Shown here piece by piece: positions 23,108 through 33,897 of a DNA stretch of 64,000 bases. A model generated the notes under the pieces. It searched no databases. It had not been told where the DNA came from and saw only the letters and a list, made by a program, of their open reading frames with translations. Position 1 is the stretch's first letter; the number at the start of each line of letters is the position of its first letter. The position numbers were made by a program, and so were the translations under genes. The stretch spans positions 1,674,001 to 1,738,000 of the forward strand of contig CAVVUC010000002.1 in assembly GCA_963751395.1 (NCBI GenBank). Direction: 5' to 3'. This stretch comes from CAVVUC01 sp963751395 (GTDB lineage: Bacteria; Verrucomicrobiota; Verrucomicrobiia; Chthoniobacterales; Chthoniobacteraceae).

Positions 23108-23884
23108 TCATTGGTGCGCCTTGTCTGAGAGCGGACGCAAAGACTCCGCAAGGCTGAGCAAGTTTTCTGGTCTCACGCGAATGATGCCGTGGCGCGGGGC
23201 GTCGATTTCCGCTATGAGCATGAATGCAGTTGAAACAACAAGCGGCAGAATGGGAAGCAATTTCAATCCACCCTCCACGTTTCGCGAGCCATAGCCAACC
23301 AGCAGGTTGCAGCCGATGGCGATCGCAGCCATGAACGCCCATGCCGCCGTCGGAATTCGATTCCAGAACTCAGCCTGGGTGTATCCCTGCGTATTCAACA
23401 CGTCATTCATGCCCGAAACGGCGAGGGCGACAATCGGTGTCGGGTGCGCCTCGGCGGGACCGAGGACGGCGGACCATAGCTCGCTCTGCAACTGAGCCGT
23501 GGTGGCATTGACCTGCCGAAGCTCCTTTTCATCAGTGGCCAGGTAGAATACGATTCGCTGGTCGAGGTAACTCTTGAGCAGCGCACGCACCTTCTTCGCA
23601 TCGGCGGCAGGCAGCAGGTCTGCGCGGACGTATTCCGTCCCGATTGCGTTGGCTTCCGCCTCCTCGTGGGTCTTGCGCAGGTCGTAACGGCTTGTGGCCA
23701 TGGAAAAGCTGAATCCGATGATAAGCCCGAGCAGTGTCAGCGTGGCGGCCAGGATAAACCCGAAGTCCTGACGCAACTCCTCGTCCAGGGTGCTCCGCTT
23801 TTTGAGAATCGACCACCCAATCCACGCCGCGAGCCAGAGCGCGAGGAAGCAAAGCGCAAAAACAAGAATCGGATAATGAGTCAT
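23108..23884 (-). CDS. DUF4239-family membrane protein
   Basis: About 258 residues. Start at 23884 (MTHYPILVFALCFLALWLAA), because the open frame upstream of it lies inside the marC side of the gap. TM segments: residues 5-25, about 48-68 (FILAATLTLLGLIIGFSFSM), and two near the C-terminus (WAFMAAIAIGCNLLVGYG, LLPILPLVVSTAFMLIAEID). A soluble part between TM2 and TM3 has RYDLRKTHEEAEANAIGTEY, characteristic of DUF4239 proteins. Function is unknown. It lies between marC and the ABC exporter on the same strand. Confidence 0.8.
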   Translation of the reverse strand: MTHYPILVFALCFLALWLAAWIGWSILKKRSTLDEELRQDFGFILAATLTLLGLIIGFSFSMATSRYDLRKTHEEAEANAIGTEYVRADLLPAADAKKVRALLKSYLDQRIVFYLATDEKELRQVNATTAQLQSELWSAVLGPAEAHPTPIVALAVSGMNDVLNTQGYTQAEFWNRIPTAAWAFMAAIAIGCNLLVGYGSRNVEGGLKLLPILPLVVSTAFMLIAEIDAPRHGIIRVRPENLLSLAESLRPLSDKAHQ

Positions 23885-23954
23885 GCTGTTGTCCTGGTAT
23901 GCCTTGTTCGAAAATCGCGGGCCGTTTCGTTCTCGGGTCCGAAGGTCGTGCCCG

Positions 23955-24629
23955 TCATAGACCGGCGATCCGGCCGCCCACGATTCCGTACGATTGCAAA
24001 AACTCCACCATCCCGTGAAAGATAAGCCCCATTCCCATGGCGGAGACGAAAAAGCCGACGATGCGCGTGGCGGCATCAATGCCCTTCGGCCCTACCTTCT
24101 TCAAAATCCCCTTGGAATAGACCAGGGACACGCAGGTGACAGCCATCGTCGCGACGATCGCCAGGACGATGGCGACAAAGGACTCCAATTCTGCGGAGGA
24201 TTGTTTCACAGTCGAGGCCATGCCGATGATCGTGGCGATGGCTCCAGGGCCGAACATGATCGGCATGGACAGGGGGATGAACGAGACATCTTCGTCATTG
24301 GTGCCCGGCCCGCTTCCGCAACCGGGACTCACTTTCCCCTGCGGTGACGGGTTGAACATTTGAAAGCCAATGCGCGTGAGAATGATCCCGCCGACCACCC
24401 GGATCATGCTCAGCGGAACGCCGAAGAGACGCAGCAGGAGCGTTCCGAAAAGCAGGAAGAAGAACGCGAGGAGCGTGGCATAAAGACAGGATTTGCGGGC
24501 GACCCTGTTCTGCTCCGCGCTGTCGTTGCCTTCCATCAGACCCAGGAAGACCGGGATCGCTTCCAGGGGATTGATGATGGCCAGCAATGTCGTGAACATG
24601 CTGATGAATAAGGTAATGGATGACCTCAT
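23955..24629 (-). CDS. MarC-family integral membrane protein
   Basis: About 224 residues starting MRSSITLFISMFTTLLAIIN. The motif IINPLEAIPVFLGL in the first TM and LTRIGFQMF plus SMPIMFGPGAIATIIG are the standard MarC/UPF0056 pattern with six TM segments. The family was once linked to antibiotic resistance, but the role is not established. There is an unusual glycine/proline loop (SPGCGSGPGTNDED) in the middle. The start lies 37 bp downstream of hairpin repeat C, and the following gene is the DUF4239 protein. Confidence 0.88.
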   Translation of the reverse strand: MRSSITLFISMFTTLLAIINPLEAIPVFLGLMEGNDSAEQNRVARKSCLYATLLAFFFLLFGTLLLRLFGVPLSMIRVVGGIILTRIGFQMFNPSPQGKVSPGCGSGPGTNDEDVSFIPLSMPIMFGPGAIATIIGMASTVKQSSAELESFVAIVLAIVATMAVTCVSLVYSKGILKKVGPKGIDAATRIVGFFVSAMGMGLIFHGMVEFLQSYGIVGGRIAGL

Positions 24630-24665
24630 TAGATATGTCTGGCGGTCGCGAGACAGGGTTAGTTT

Positions 24666-24720
24666 CGCTGGTGAAGTCGCGGGCCGCCTCATGGGCGACG
24701 GCCCGCGCGTTTCACGATCG
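24666..24720. repeat. Intergenic hairpin repeat, copy C
   Basis: Third copy of the element, 15 bp after the stop of the second sulfatase and 37 bp before the marC start. The stem is perfect in the GC core; the loop is GCCTCATGGGC-like on the plus strand. Confidence 0.85.
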
Positions 24721-24734
24721 AAGCAGTTGGTTGG

Positions 24735-26420
24735 TTAGTTCCCCGTGGGCAGCGGGATGTTGATGCCTTCCTTGCCTAACTGTTCCCGCATCCACTGGAA
24801 CTTTTGATACTTCGAGATCTCGATGGGTCCGTCGTAGCCCATGCTCTGCAGCTTGCGCGGCGGATACTCGACGTAAGTCTTCATGAGTTTGTTGATCGCC
24901 TGTTCAATGGTGACGAGAGTCCAGGTCCGCTCGGTGAAGTTATTCATGAACAGGTCGTAGCGCTCCTGCGGGTCCGCCCACAGGTCGAACACCTGCGGCA
25001 CGGTGGCGACGTATTTTTGCGCGCCTTTCCACCCGAGGTTGCTATCCACCGCGAGACCGCCGGTCGCCTGGCCGTCGTCGCCGCGCAGATTGAAGACCGC
25101 CTTGTAATTGCCGACGCGCGCGGCACCCGGCGAGAGCTCGTTCTCGGTGAAGTAGAACCAGTCCTTGCGGGCACATTTGCCGGTGCCGAAAAGCAGCGGC
25201 GACATGTCGTAGCTATCGAAGATGATCGGTTTATTTTCGCGATCATTGGCCGGCAATTTGACGCCGGCCACGGAGGCAAACGTCGCCATCAAGTCGAGGC
25301 CGCCGACGATGTCGTGGCTGATCGAGCCGGGCGCGATCTTGCCGGGCCACGAGGCCAAGGCGGGGACGCGGTTGCCGCCCTCACGGACGGTGCCTTTCGT
25401 GCCGCGGAAGGGCGTGTAGCCGGCGTCGGGATAGACATCCTGCCAGGCGCCGTTGTCGGTGGTGTAGAAGACGAGGGTGTCCTGGTCTTTGCCGAGTGCC
25501 TTCAGCTTGGCGAGGATCGCGCCGATGCGGCTGTCGAGTTCACAGATGGAGTCTGCATATTTGCTCTTCGACATGGACTTATGGATGAAGTCCGGGTGCG
25601 GAAGGTTTGGCTGATGCACCTTCATGAAATTGACGTGGATGAAGAAGGGCGTATCCGCGTTCTTCGCCGCGTCATCGAGGAATTCGAGGGCGGCTTTCTC
25701 GACATAGCCATCGAAGAAGGGAATCCCGACGACTCCGTCGGGATAGGTTACGCCGTCAATCGTGACGGACGTGCCCGGCTTGTCCACATACTGGCCGTTG
25801 ATCTTGAAGTCCTCCTTCGCTGGCTGCCCCGCAAGGCCGGACATCGAGCCCTTGGTCACCTTGTTGAAGAAGGCGCGCAGCTCGGGGTCCATGTCTGGGA
25901 ACCAGGTCGGGTCGCCATAGGTGTAGGCGTTGAGGTGATACAGGCCGCAATACTTCATCACGTCGTAACCCTGCGCATTGGGCAGCGCATAATCCGCCTC
26001 GCCGAGGTGCCACTTGCCGGTGAAGTAAGTCTTGTAGCCGCCCTTCTTGAGCACCGAACCGAGCGTCCATTCCGCCGCCGGCAAGCCGCCGCCCTGGCCC
26101 TGGAAAGCCACGGTGGTCATGCCGCTGCGATTCGGGATGCGCCCGGTGAGCATCGCGGCGCGTCCGGGCGTGCAGCTCGGCTGCGCGTAGAACGAGTAGA
26201 ACTGCATGCCGCCCTTGGCGAGATTGTCGATGTTGGGCGTCGGCATGCCGCGCCCAACGCCCCCGCCGTACGGGCCGAGGTCACCGTAGCCGGTGTCATC
26301 GGAGACGATGAGGAGGATGTTGGGTTTCTTGTCCGCCGCGTGCAGTGGGACGGCGGCGCTCAGGAGCGCAGCCGTGCCCGCAAGCAGCGACAAGCCCTTA
26401 ATGATTGGCTTTCTTTTCAT
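24735..26420 (-). CDS. Secreted sulfatase (arylsulfatase family)
   Basis: Formylglycine-dependent sulfatase of 561 residues with signal peptide MKRKPIIKGLSLLAGTAALL and cleavage near HAADKK. Metal ligands are in IVSDDTGYGDLG. The modification motif C83-T-P-G-R87 is canonical, followed by AAMLTGR. Later family motifs KGTVREGGNRVP and YTTDNGA are present, so it should be active after maturation by a formylglycine-generating enzyme (none is in the window). The natural substrate cannot be told from sequence. The first 30 codons and the leader are nearly identical to those of the other sulfatase. An exported protein gene lies 97 bp upstream. Confidence 0.93.
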   Translation of the reverse strand: MKRKPIIKGLSLLAGTAALLSAAVPLHAADKKPNILLIVSDDTGYGDLGPYGGGVGRGMPTPNIDNLAKGGMQFYSFYAQPSCTPGRAAMLTGRIPNRSGMTTVAFQGQGGGLPAAEWTLGSVLKKGGYKTYFTGKWHLGEADYALPNAQGYDVMKYCGLYHLNAYTYGDPTWFPDMDPELRAFFNKVTKGSMSGLAGQPAKEDFKINGQYVDKPGTSVTIDGVTYPDGVVGIPFFDGYVEKAALEFLDDAAKNADTPFFIHVNFMKVHQPNLPHPDFIHKSMSKSKYADSICELDSRIGAILAKLKALGKDQDTLVFYTTDNGAWQDVYPDAGYTPFRGTKGTVREGGNRVPALASWPGKIAPGSISHDIVGGLDLMATFASVAGVKLPANDRENKPIIFDSYDMSPLLFGTGKCARKDWFYFTENELSPGAARVGNYKAVFNLRGDDGQATGGLAVDSNLGWKGAQKYVATVPQVFDLWADPQERYDLFMNNFTERTWTLVTIEQAINKLMKTYVEYPPRKLQSMGYDGPIEISKYQKFQWMREQLGKEGINIPLPTGN

Positions 26421-26616
26421 TTGTTTCTGTCTTTCTGTTTTTGTTTTGGTTTTACTGCTTGGTTTCCCGCTTTCGCGGAAAAGGTTTGTTTCGGCGGAGT
26501 TCCCGCGCTTTCCGTTTTACCAACGACGGATGACTGTGGTTCCGTAAGGGCCGTAGTGGACGACTGTCGGGCCGTAAACTGGGGGGTGATAGTAAGCGCC
26601 GTAGGGAGCATACCGG
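26421..26616. repeat. Duplicated sulfatase leader region, copy 2
   Basis: Counterpart of 18959-19160. Here the block overlaps the 3' 100 bp of the intact exported-protein gene (26517-27170), so this is the likely donor copy. It contains the same T-rich leader and the short GC hairpin. Confidence 0.85.
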
Positions 26617-27170
26617 TATGCGCGGCGCGCCGCACCGGCATAGGAGAATGGCGTGAGCGGGCATCCGATGATGTCGATGAACAGCGAGCAGGCTCCGCCT
26701 TTCGCCGGGAGAATCCCCTGAAGGACGCGCACCTCGTAGGAGAGATCGTTGCCGGAAATCTGAGGGTTGCGGAGCACGACGACGGCATCGACGACTTTGT
26801 CACCATCGAAGATCGAGAGGGTGGCATTGGGCGGATCTTTCAGGAAGCTGTCTTTTCCCTGGCTCCACATGGGAACGAATTTGTTGGTCGGCATGTGTCC
26901 GGCCATTCGCTCCGGCCGGTCGGCAAAGCAGACCGTCAACGGGTTCACTCCCCGTAGAACAAGTTTGCCGTTCTTGAACGCCACGCCCTTCGCGTTTTGC
27001 ACGAAGAGGAGGTCCACTTTTTTGACTTTCTGTTTGCCGCCTGCGGTCCAAGTAATCGAGGAGGCTTCGCTGGAGACCGGAGCCTGGGATGCGGCGTGGC
27101 CGGTGGCGGCGCTTGATGCAATGAGGCCGGTGAACGCACCGCACAAGAGGATGAGCTTGTTTGTTTTCAT
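26517..27170 (-). CDS. Exported protein of unknown function with Tyr/Pro-rich tail
   Basis: A 217-residue protein with signal peptide MKTNKLILLCGAFTGLIASS ending near GHAASQA. The middle part is beta-rich with KKVDLLFVQNAKGVAFKNGK and ATLSIFDGDKVVDAVVVLRN, suggesting a sandwich fold. The tail is Tyr/Pro/Gly rich (YGAYYHPPVYGPTVVHYGPY), as in many small envelope proteins. No known family is recognised. The leader upstream of ATG 27170 is CAA-rich without an SD. The last 100 bp are duplicated next to the other sulfatase. It lies upstream of the intact sulfatase on the same strand. Confidence 0.75.
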   Translation of the reverse strand: MKTNKLILLCGAFTGLIASSAATGHAASQAPVSSEASSITWTAGGKQKVKKVDLLFVQNAKGVAFKNGKLVLRGVNPLTVCFADRPERMAGHMPTNKFVPMWSQGKDSFLKDPPNATLSIFDGDKVVDAVVVLRNPQISGNDLSYEVRVLQGILPAKGGACSLFIDIIGCPLTPFSYAGAARRAYRYAPYGAYYHPPVYGPTVVHYGPYGTTVIRRW

Positions 27171-27232
27171 GGTTTTGTTGTTGCTGTTTGCTGTTAGGTT
27201 TTGCTAGTTCGGAAAAAGGGATTGCGGGTGGC

Positions 27233-28189
27233 TTAGAACTTGAAGGTGACTCCGATCTCCGGCCCGTGAAGCCAGCCGCTGAGGGTGATGTTGCCGGAGG
27301 AGCCGTCATTCTGCCACTGGCCCCGGGCGCGATAGCCGAGGTCAAGATAAGTGTTGCGGTGAAACTGCCATGCCAGCCCGGCTTCGAGGTCGCAGTCCCA
27401 GTTCTCATCGGCCACGAGTCCGAAGCCGCCAACATCGCCACGGATGATCGCCATGAAGTTTTTGCCAAGCATCCACGTTGTGCGAAGCCCGATCATCGGC
27501 TCGATGTAAGCCCGGCTCGCGTCGCTGCTAAAATCCACAGTCCGGCTCTTGCTGCGATCCAAAGCCGATGCGCTCAGTTCCACCGTGCCATCCACTTTGT
27601 TGCTGATCCAGTTGACCCGGCCTCCCCCGTAAAGCTCGAATCCGACCGAATAATCATCCGCGGCATGGCTCAGCGGCACCGTTCCGATCAAAAAGCGGGG
27701 GCCGAAATTGACCTGTCCCATGTCGTTCCGATTCGTCACGCTGACCGAGCCGCCCACCTGCGCGTGATCGCGAAGCACGAGCTTGGAGGCATCGGCGCTG
27801 TCCGAAACCCGCGTGTAGATCCAGTAAGCGTCGAGGAACGCGCCCCAGCGGCCTTTCATGACTTCGATCCGGCCATCCGCCAAGATCGCGACCACCTTTC
27901 CATTGAAGAGATTGCCGAGAGTATTCCCCGGAGAACTCGTCGTGTTCAGGTCGCCTCCAAACGTTTTGCCGAGGACGTGAAAGGCCGGAAGGGACATATC
28001 GAGGTCGATCCCCAAGGGCAGCCAGAGATACGGAGTGACTGCCACCTGCCACGGTTCTTCCGCCGCTGGGGCAGGGGATTGCTGGCTGATGAAGTCCTTG
28101 CCGCTGCTGGCCGGCTGCTGGGCAAGGCCAGCGGAGGCGGTGCAGAGCAGGAGTGTGGTAATGGCGATGCCGATTTTTCGATGGATCAT
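27233..28189 (-). CDS. Outer-membrane protein (beta-barrel) with signal peptide
   Basis: About 318 residues, starting MIHRKIGIAITTLLLCTASA with cleavage near GLAQQ. The mature protein begins with a Pro/Ser linker. It continues with alternating strands such as WQVAVTPYLWLPLGIDLDMS, GAFLDAYWIYTRVS and GFELYGGGRVNWIS, and it ends with a terminal strand and C-terminal Phe (HGPEIGVTFKF), the typical BAM recognition signal. The pattern fits barrels of the OmpA-like transmembrane class. Start 28189 is chosen from the signal peptide. Hairpin repeat D lies 53 bp upstream. Function unknown, probably an envelope structural or transport role. Confidence 0.8.
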   Translation of the reverse strand: MIHRKIGIAITTLLLCTASAGLAQQPASSGKDFISQQSPAPAAEEPWQVAVTPYLWLPLGIDLDMSLPAFHVLGKTFGGDLNTTSSPGNTLGNLFNGKVVAILADGRIEVMKGRWGAFLDAYWIYTRVSDSADASKLVLRDHAQVGGSVSVTNRNDMGQVNFGPRFLIGTVPLSHAADDYSVGFELYGGGRVNWISNKVDGTVELSASALDRSKSRTVDFSSDASRAYIEPMIGLRTTWMLGKNFMAIIRGDVGGFGLVADENWDCDLEAGLAWQFHRNTYLDLGYRARGQWQNDGSSGNITLSGWLHGPEIGVTFKF

Positions 28190-28241
28190 ATTTTGTGTTG
28201 GTTCGGTGTTGGAAAAGTTCTCGATGCTTGTGAAGAGGTTT

Positions 28242-28293
28242 CGCTGGTGAAGTCGCGGGCCGCCTGGAGACGGCCCGCGTGTTTCACAATCGA
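28242..28293. repeat. Intergenic hairpin repeat, copy D
   Basis: Fourth and shortest copy, 19 bp after the lipoprotein stop and 53 bp before the next start. Its loop is only a few bases (CCTGGAGA on the plus strand), while stem and flanks (CGCTGGTGAAGTCGCGGGCC and CACAATCGA) are conserved. Confidence 0.85.
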
Positions 28294-28311
28294 AGAGTTG
28301 GGCGGCTCGGC

Positions 28312-28716
28312 TTAATACCAGCCCGGGCCCCATCCGCCCCAAGCGCCCCAAGCGCCCCAGTTCATCGAGGCGGCCTGGTTCATTTCCGCGGCCATGAGGT
28401 TCTCGTTGGCGATTTGTTTCTGCGCCCGGAGTGCCTTGTAAGCCTGCAACTGTTGCGGCCCGCCAACATACGCCTGGTTGTTCTTCAAGTCAGGCAGAAC
28501 GTAGTAGGTTTTGCCCTTGTACTTGACCTGCGTGACTTTGTCGGCTGGCAGAGTCTTGAGGATGGCGACTTGGTCGGGCTTGGTCGGGCTGATGACTTTG
28601 AAGCCGGCGGCGATCGCCATGTTTTCTTTTTCGTGCAGGTCGTTGGCGCAGCCCGTGGCGAAGGCCAGGAGCGCGACGGCGGTGATGCATTTGAATGCGG
28701 TTGCTATCTGTTTCAT
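28312..28716 (-). CDS. Small lipoprotein with Trp/Gly-rich tail
   Basis: A 134-residue protein with signal sequence MKQIATAFKCITAVALLAFA and lipobox ATGC, so it should be lipidated at Cys23. The mature part contains VKYKGKTYYVLPD, an SH3-like or YXYP-type strand pair, then a helical Gln/Ala region. The tail NWGAWGAWGGWGPGWY is glycine and tryptophan rich. The family is not recognised. It is the first gene of the minus-strand envelope cluster. A remarkable (CAA)n-type leader precedes the ATG. Confidence 0.75.
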   Translation of the reverse strand: MKQIATAFKCITAVALLAFATGCANDLHEKENMAIAAGFKVISPTKPDQVAILKTLPADKVTQVKYKGKTYYVLPDLKNNQAYVGGPQQLQAYKALRAQKQIANENLMAAEMNQAASMNWGAWGAWGGWGPGWY

Positions 28717-29078
28717 TGCTTTTTTCTATTTGGTTTCTGTTTTGTTGTTGTTGTTGTTGTGGGGAGAGAGATGGTGCGGGCTGTCGCGGCGGTCATTCTC
28801 GCGCACCGGCGTTCGGGGTGGGCGGCGGAATTTGCGATCATGCGAGGGGCGATGCAGAGTCCGACAAGAGATGCGCGATGATGCGCAAGGGCGACTGTGG
28901 TTTGCGAAAATGAAACGAGCGCCGAAGTGAGCAAAGTGCCCAAGCGGCTCGCGAGTTATGGTAATTGATAGATCGAGTTCGTAGCATGAGGCGTTATCGC
29001 AGCTGGTTTCGTTAGACAGTTGGCCGCAGCGTGACAAGCACGTTTTTCTGACGTTTTCTGACGCGATAGGGCCGGGCG
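28717..29078 (-). promoter_or_regulatory. Upstream region of the lipoprotein gene with CAA-rich leader
   Basis: A 362-bp gap without a gene. Directly upstream of the lipoprotein ATG, the minus strand reads an A/C-rich, G-poor leader containing ACAACAACAACAACAA (about 28740-28760) and no Shine-Dalgarno sequence. The rest shows no coding pattern. A promoter for the minus-strand cluster is expected here, but no convincing -35/-10 pair was found. Confidence 0.4.
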
Positions 29079-30563
29079 CTATTGGCTCTGGTAATCCGAA
29101 ACGACTCGCGTGTAATAGCGGCAGATTTTCTTGCCGTTCCGCTCAAGCCAGAACTCTTCAACCGGCGTGACCGAGGCGGACAGTTTCGCGATCTTCCGTA
29201 GCTCCAGGTCCTTTTTGTTGAAGGCCACGAGGAGCAGCGTCGCGCCGTTGTGCCCGGCCGCCGGAGACCAGAGCCGGTACATGAGGCTGTTGCCGCCAAA
29301 GAGATGAGCCCCGGTGATCTCGCGCATCCCCTTGACCTGGTCCTTCTGGTAAAACGAAGCCTCCGTCGCGATGAAATACCTGTCCATCCCGACGATCCGA
29401 ACCTCGCCGCCAGTGGATTCTTTCAGCTCGTCTTTGCGTCGTTCCAGTTCGCGGCCCAGCTCGGACCAGCCGACCGGAACCAGCTCCATTTTATCGACAT
29501 AGCCAACGCCGGGAAAACCCGTGGTCAGATATTGGAAGAACCCGATGTAGATCGCCGCGAGCACCCCGACCGTGACCGACCATGCGCGCCGCCACGCGGA
29601 CGCTTCCGGCAGCGCCACCAGGCACGCGGCCAGCGCGGGAACCAGCACCAGCCAGGCCGGTCCGGTCCAGTTCAGTTTTACCCGGTGAGTCAGGCTGAAG
29701 ATCACGAACACCGCCAGTGGCACCAGCACGAACACCCGCGCGAACATTTCCCGTCTCCACTCGACGGAAGCGCGTTCCGCGTCAGTGCCCGGACGTTTCC
29801 ACGCCATCAGAATTCGCACGGCCAGGATTGCTCCGACCGGGGTGAGGAGAATCAGAATGGAAACGAGAAGCAGATGCAGCGAGAAGTGCCGCTGGGCCGC
29901 CAGTCGGCCGGTCGTCTGGAACGCAAACGACATCCATCCCTGCTGCGCATTCCAGATGATCACCGGCGAGAACACCGCGACGGCGATCACCCCCGCCAGA
30001 TAAGGCGTGAACCGCCTGAACCACACCCGCGACTGCGGATCGAGCACCATGAACACAAACAGCGACGGCACCAGCAGAGCGATTGTGTATTTTGAAAGCA
30101 TCCCGAGACCAAGGCAGATGCCGAACCCGAACCACGCACGCAAGCTCCCCGCAAAAAGAACGCGTCCAAGAAAATAAAGCGCGCCCGACCAGCAGGCGAT
30201 GAGCGGCGCGTCCGGGGTCATCATGAACCCGGTCAGGAAAAAAATCGGAAGAACCTGCATGACCAGGAACGAAGTCCGGGCGGCGGCGCGGTCGTAAAGA
30301 AGGCAGGTCAGCCGGTAAACAAAGAAGGCGCTCAACTGCGAACACACGAGCGCAAAAATGCGGACTCCAAATTCCGTGTTGCCAAACAGCTTTGTCCCAA
30401 GATGGATCAGCCAGGCAACCATCGGCGGATGATCCAGGTAGCCGAGAGCGGGATGCATCGCGTAGTTCCAGTAATACGCCTCCTCGGGAAACAGGTCGGG
30501 CAGCCCCAGATAAACAAGGCGGATCAGAATGAATCCAAGGGCAACGACGACTGTTTTCGACAT
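29079..30563 (-). CDS. ArnT/GT39-like membrane glycosyltransferase
   Basis: About 494 residues. It begins MSKTVVVALGFILIRLVYLG and then has the acidic loop motif FPEEAYYWNYA followed by YLDHPPMVAW, the signature of the PMT/ArnT (GT39/GT83) family of lipid-linked sugar transferases. About ten TM segments follow (FGVRIFALVCSQLSAFFVYR, SLFVFMVLDP, LLLVSILILLTPVGAILAV), with a soluble C-terminal domain from about residue 370. It probably adds a sugar from polyprenyl phosphate to a lipid or protein on the periplasmic face. The start at 30563 avoids a non-membrane extension. It is not adjacent to other glycan genes. The acceptor is unknown. Confidence 0.88.
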   Translation of the reverse strand: MSKTVVVALGFILIRLVYLGLPDLFPEEAYYWNYAMHPALGYLDHPPMVAWLIHLGTKLFGNTEFGVRIFALVCSQLSAFFVYRLTCLLYDRAAARTSFLVMQVLPIFFLTGFMMTPDAPLIACWSGALYFLGRVLFAGSLRAWFGFGICLGLGMLSKYTIALLVPSLFVFMVLDPQSRVWFRRFTPYLAGVIAVAVFSPVIIWNAQQGWMSFAFQTTGRLAAQRHFSLHLLLVSILILLTPVGAILAVRILMAWKRPGTDAERASVEWRREMFARVFVLVPLAVFVIFSLTHRVKLNWTGPAWLVLVPALAACLVALPEASAWRRAWSVTVGVLAAIYIGFFQYLTTGFPGVGYVDKMELVPVGWSELGRELERRKDELKESTGGEVRIVGMDRYFIATEASFYQKDQVKGMREITGAHLFGGNSLMYRLWSPAAGHNGATLLLVAFNKKDLELRKIAKLSASVTPVEEFWLERNGKKICRYYTRVVSDYQSQ

Positions 30564-30713
30564 TCTTTGATGGGCGGAAGTGCGATGGCTGCGGGGATTA
30601 GGATCGGCTCTGAGGCGCGGAAAGCTGTTTAGAGGGGACTTCTTGGAGGATGGATGCAAGTGAATTTTTGGTAGATCGCGAGGTGCAGCAAAATCCGGCA
30701 TCGGCGTGCGATG

Positions 30714-30869
30714 CTGGGTAGCACAGGCGTCCCCGCCTGTTGGCGAGGGCGTCCCCGCCGTCGCGAACTTTTCGTGGAGCGCGCGTTTTTGGTCGTAACC
30801 GCGCTGCTCCGAAAAGTTCGTTTTGGCGAGGACGCCAAAACCAACAGGCGGGACGCCTGTGCTACCCAG
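30714..30869. repeat. Palindromic MITE-like repeat upstream of cstA
   Basis: About 156 bp with terminal inverted repeats: CTGGGTAGCACAGGCGTCCC at the left end and its near-complement ending GCTACCCAG at the right. An inner pair of perfect arms (CGAACTTTTCG and CGAAAAGTTCG) is also present. It has no coding content. It lies between the divergent glycosyltransferase and cstA genes and could affect cstA expression. Confidence 0.85.
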
Positions 30870-30940
30870 ATTGCTCCGCGCTGTGGCAATTGCGTATTCG
30901 CTTTTACAAGCGGGAGTCTCTGCATTACTGGATTCGTCCG

Positions 30941-33349
<2,409 letters not shown>

Positions 33350-33363
33350 AACCGGAAAGAGCA

Positions 33364-33443
33364 CGGCTCGGAGGGACGAGTTCCACGAGTCCCTCGCTGC
33401 CACGCCAATGATGGGGACTCGTGGAACTCGTCCCTCCGAGCCG
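33364..33443. repeat. Perfect 30-bp inverted repeat
   Basis: Arm 1 at 33364-33393 begins CGGCTCGGAGGGACGAG; arm 2 at 33414-33443 is its exact complement, with a 20-base loop. It lies just after the cstA stop and before the rnpB terminator, so it can act as a strong hairpin at the end of the cstA transcript. No U-tract follows. Confidence 0.9.
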
Positions 33444-33470
33444 CGCAGCCTGAAGGCTGGACTCCCGCGG

Positions 33471-33513
33471 AAAAAGCAGAGGCGCTTTCCGTTACGAAAG
33501 CGCCTCCGATTTT
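33471..33513 (-). terminator. Rho-independent terminator of rnpB
   Basis: On the minus strand, directly after the RNase P RNA, GGAGGCGCTTTC pairs with GGAAAGCGCCTC across a 5-base loop. TGCTTTTT follows: a stem plus U-tract. Confidence 0.8.
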
Positions 33514-33514
33514 T

Positions 33515-33864
33515 GGATGGCGATAAGCCGAGTTCTGTCGAGGATGATCATTTATCTAAGCGACTATTACCCGAGGGCATCGCTGTTGCCAGCGAACGGA
33601 CAGGCGGCCCAACCCTCTGTTTTGTCTTGCACCGCATGGGGTTTTTCGTGCCCCGGTGCTTGCGCGCCGGGCGGTGAGCTTTTACCTCGCCTTTTCACCC
33701 TTGCCCGATTCTCAAACAGACAAACCGGGCGGTTTGTTTTCTGTGACACTTTCCGTCGCCCCCGATTTTCATCGTAAGCGCCCGCGTGTTCTACGCGGCA
33801 TGCTGCCTTGCGGTGTTCGGACTTTCCTCACGCGGATTGCTCCGCGCGCGATCATCTGCCATCC
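33515..33864 (-). ncRNA. rnpB: RNase P RNA (class A)
   Basis: Catalytic RNA that matures the 5' ends of tRNAs. The minus strand has the conserved core GAGGAAAGTCCGAACACC, AGGGTGAAAAGGCGAGGTAA, and the 3' hallmark CAGAACTCGGCTTATC. The ends GGATGGC (33864-33858) and GCCATCC (33521-33515) pair to give helix P1 and set the boundaries; length is about 350 nt, normal for the class. The predicted 5' end is 34 bp downstream of the corA-like stop on the same strand, so its promoter must lie in or near the end of that gene. A terminator follows. Confidence 0.92.
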
Positions 33865-33897
33865 GGCGGTGAATGTAGGCGCGAGCAGCGGGGAACT

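Noticed and set aside
23915..23950. A fifth degenerate copy of the hairpin repeat
   Set aside because: It shares only a TCGCGGGCCG word; the opposite arm and flanks are missing.
30740..30940. N-terminal extension of CstA by 67 residues
   Set aside because: The extension is encoded by the palindromic repeat; the family N-terminus begins at 30941.
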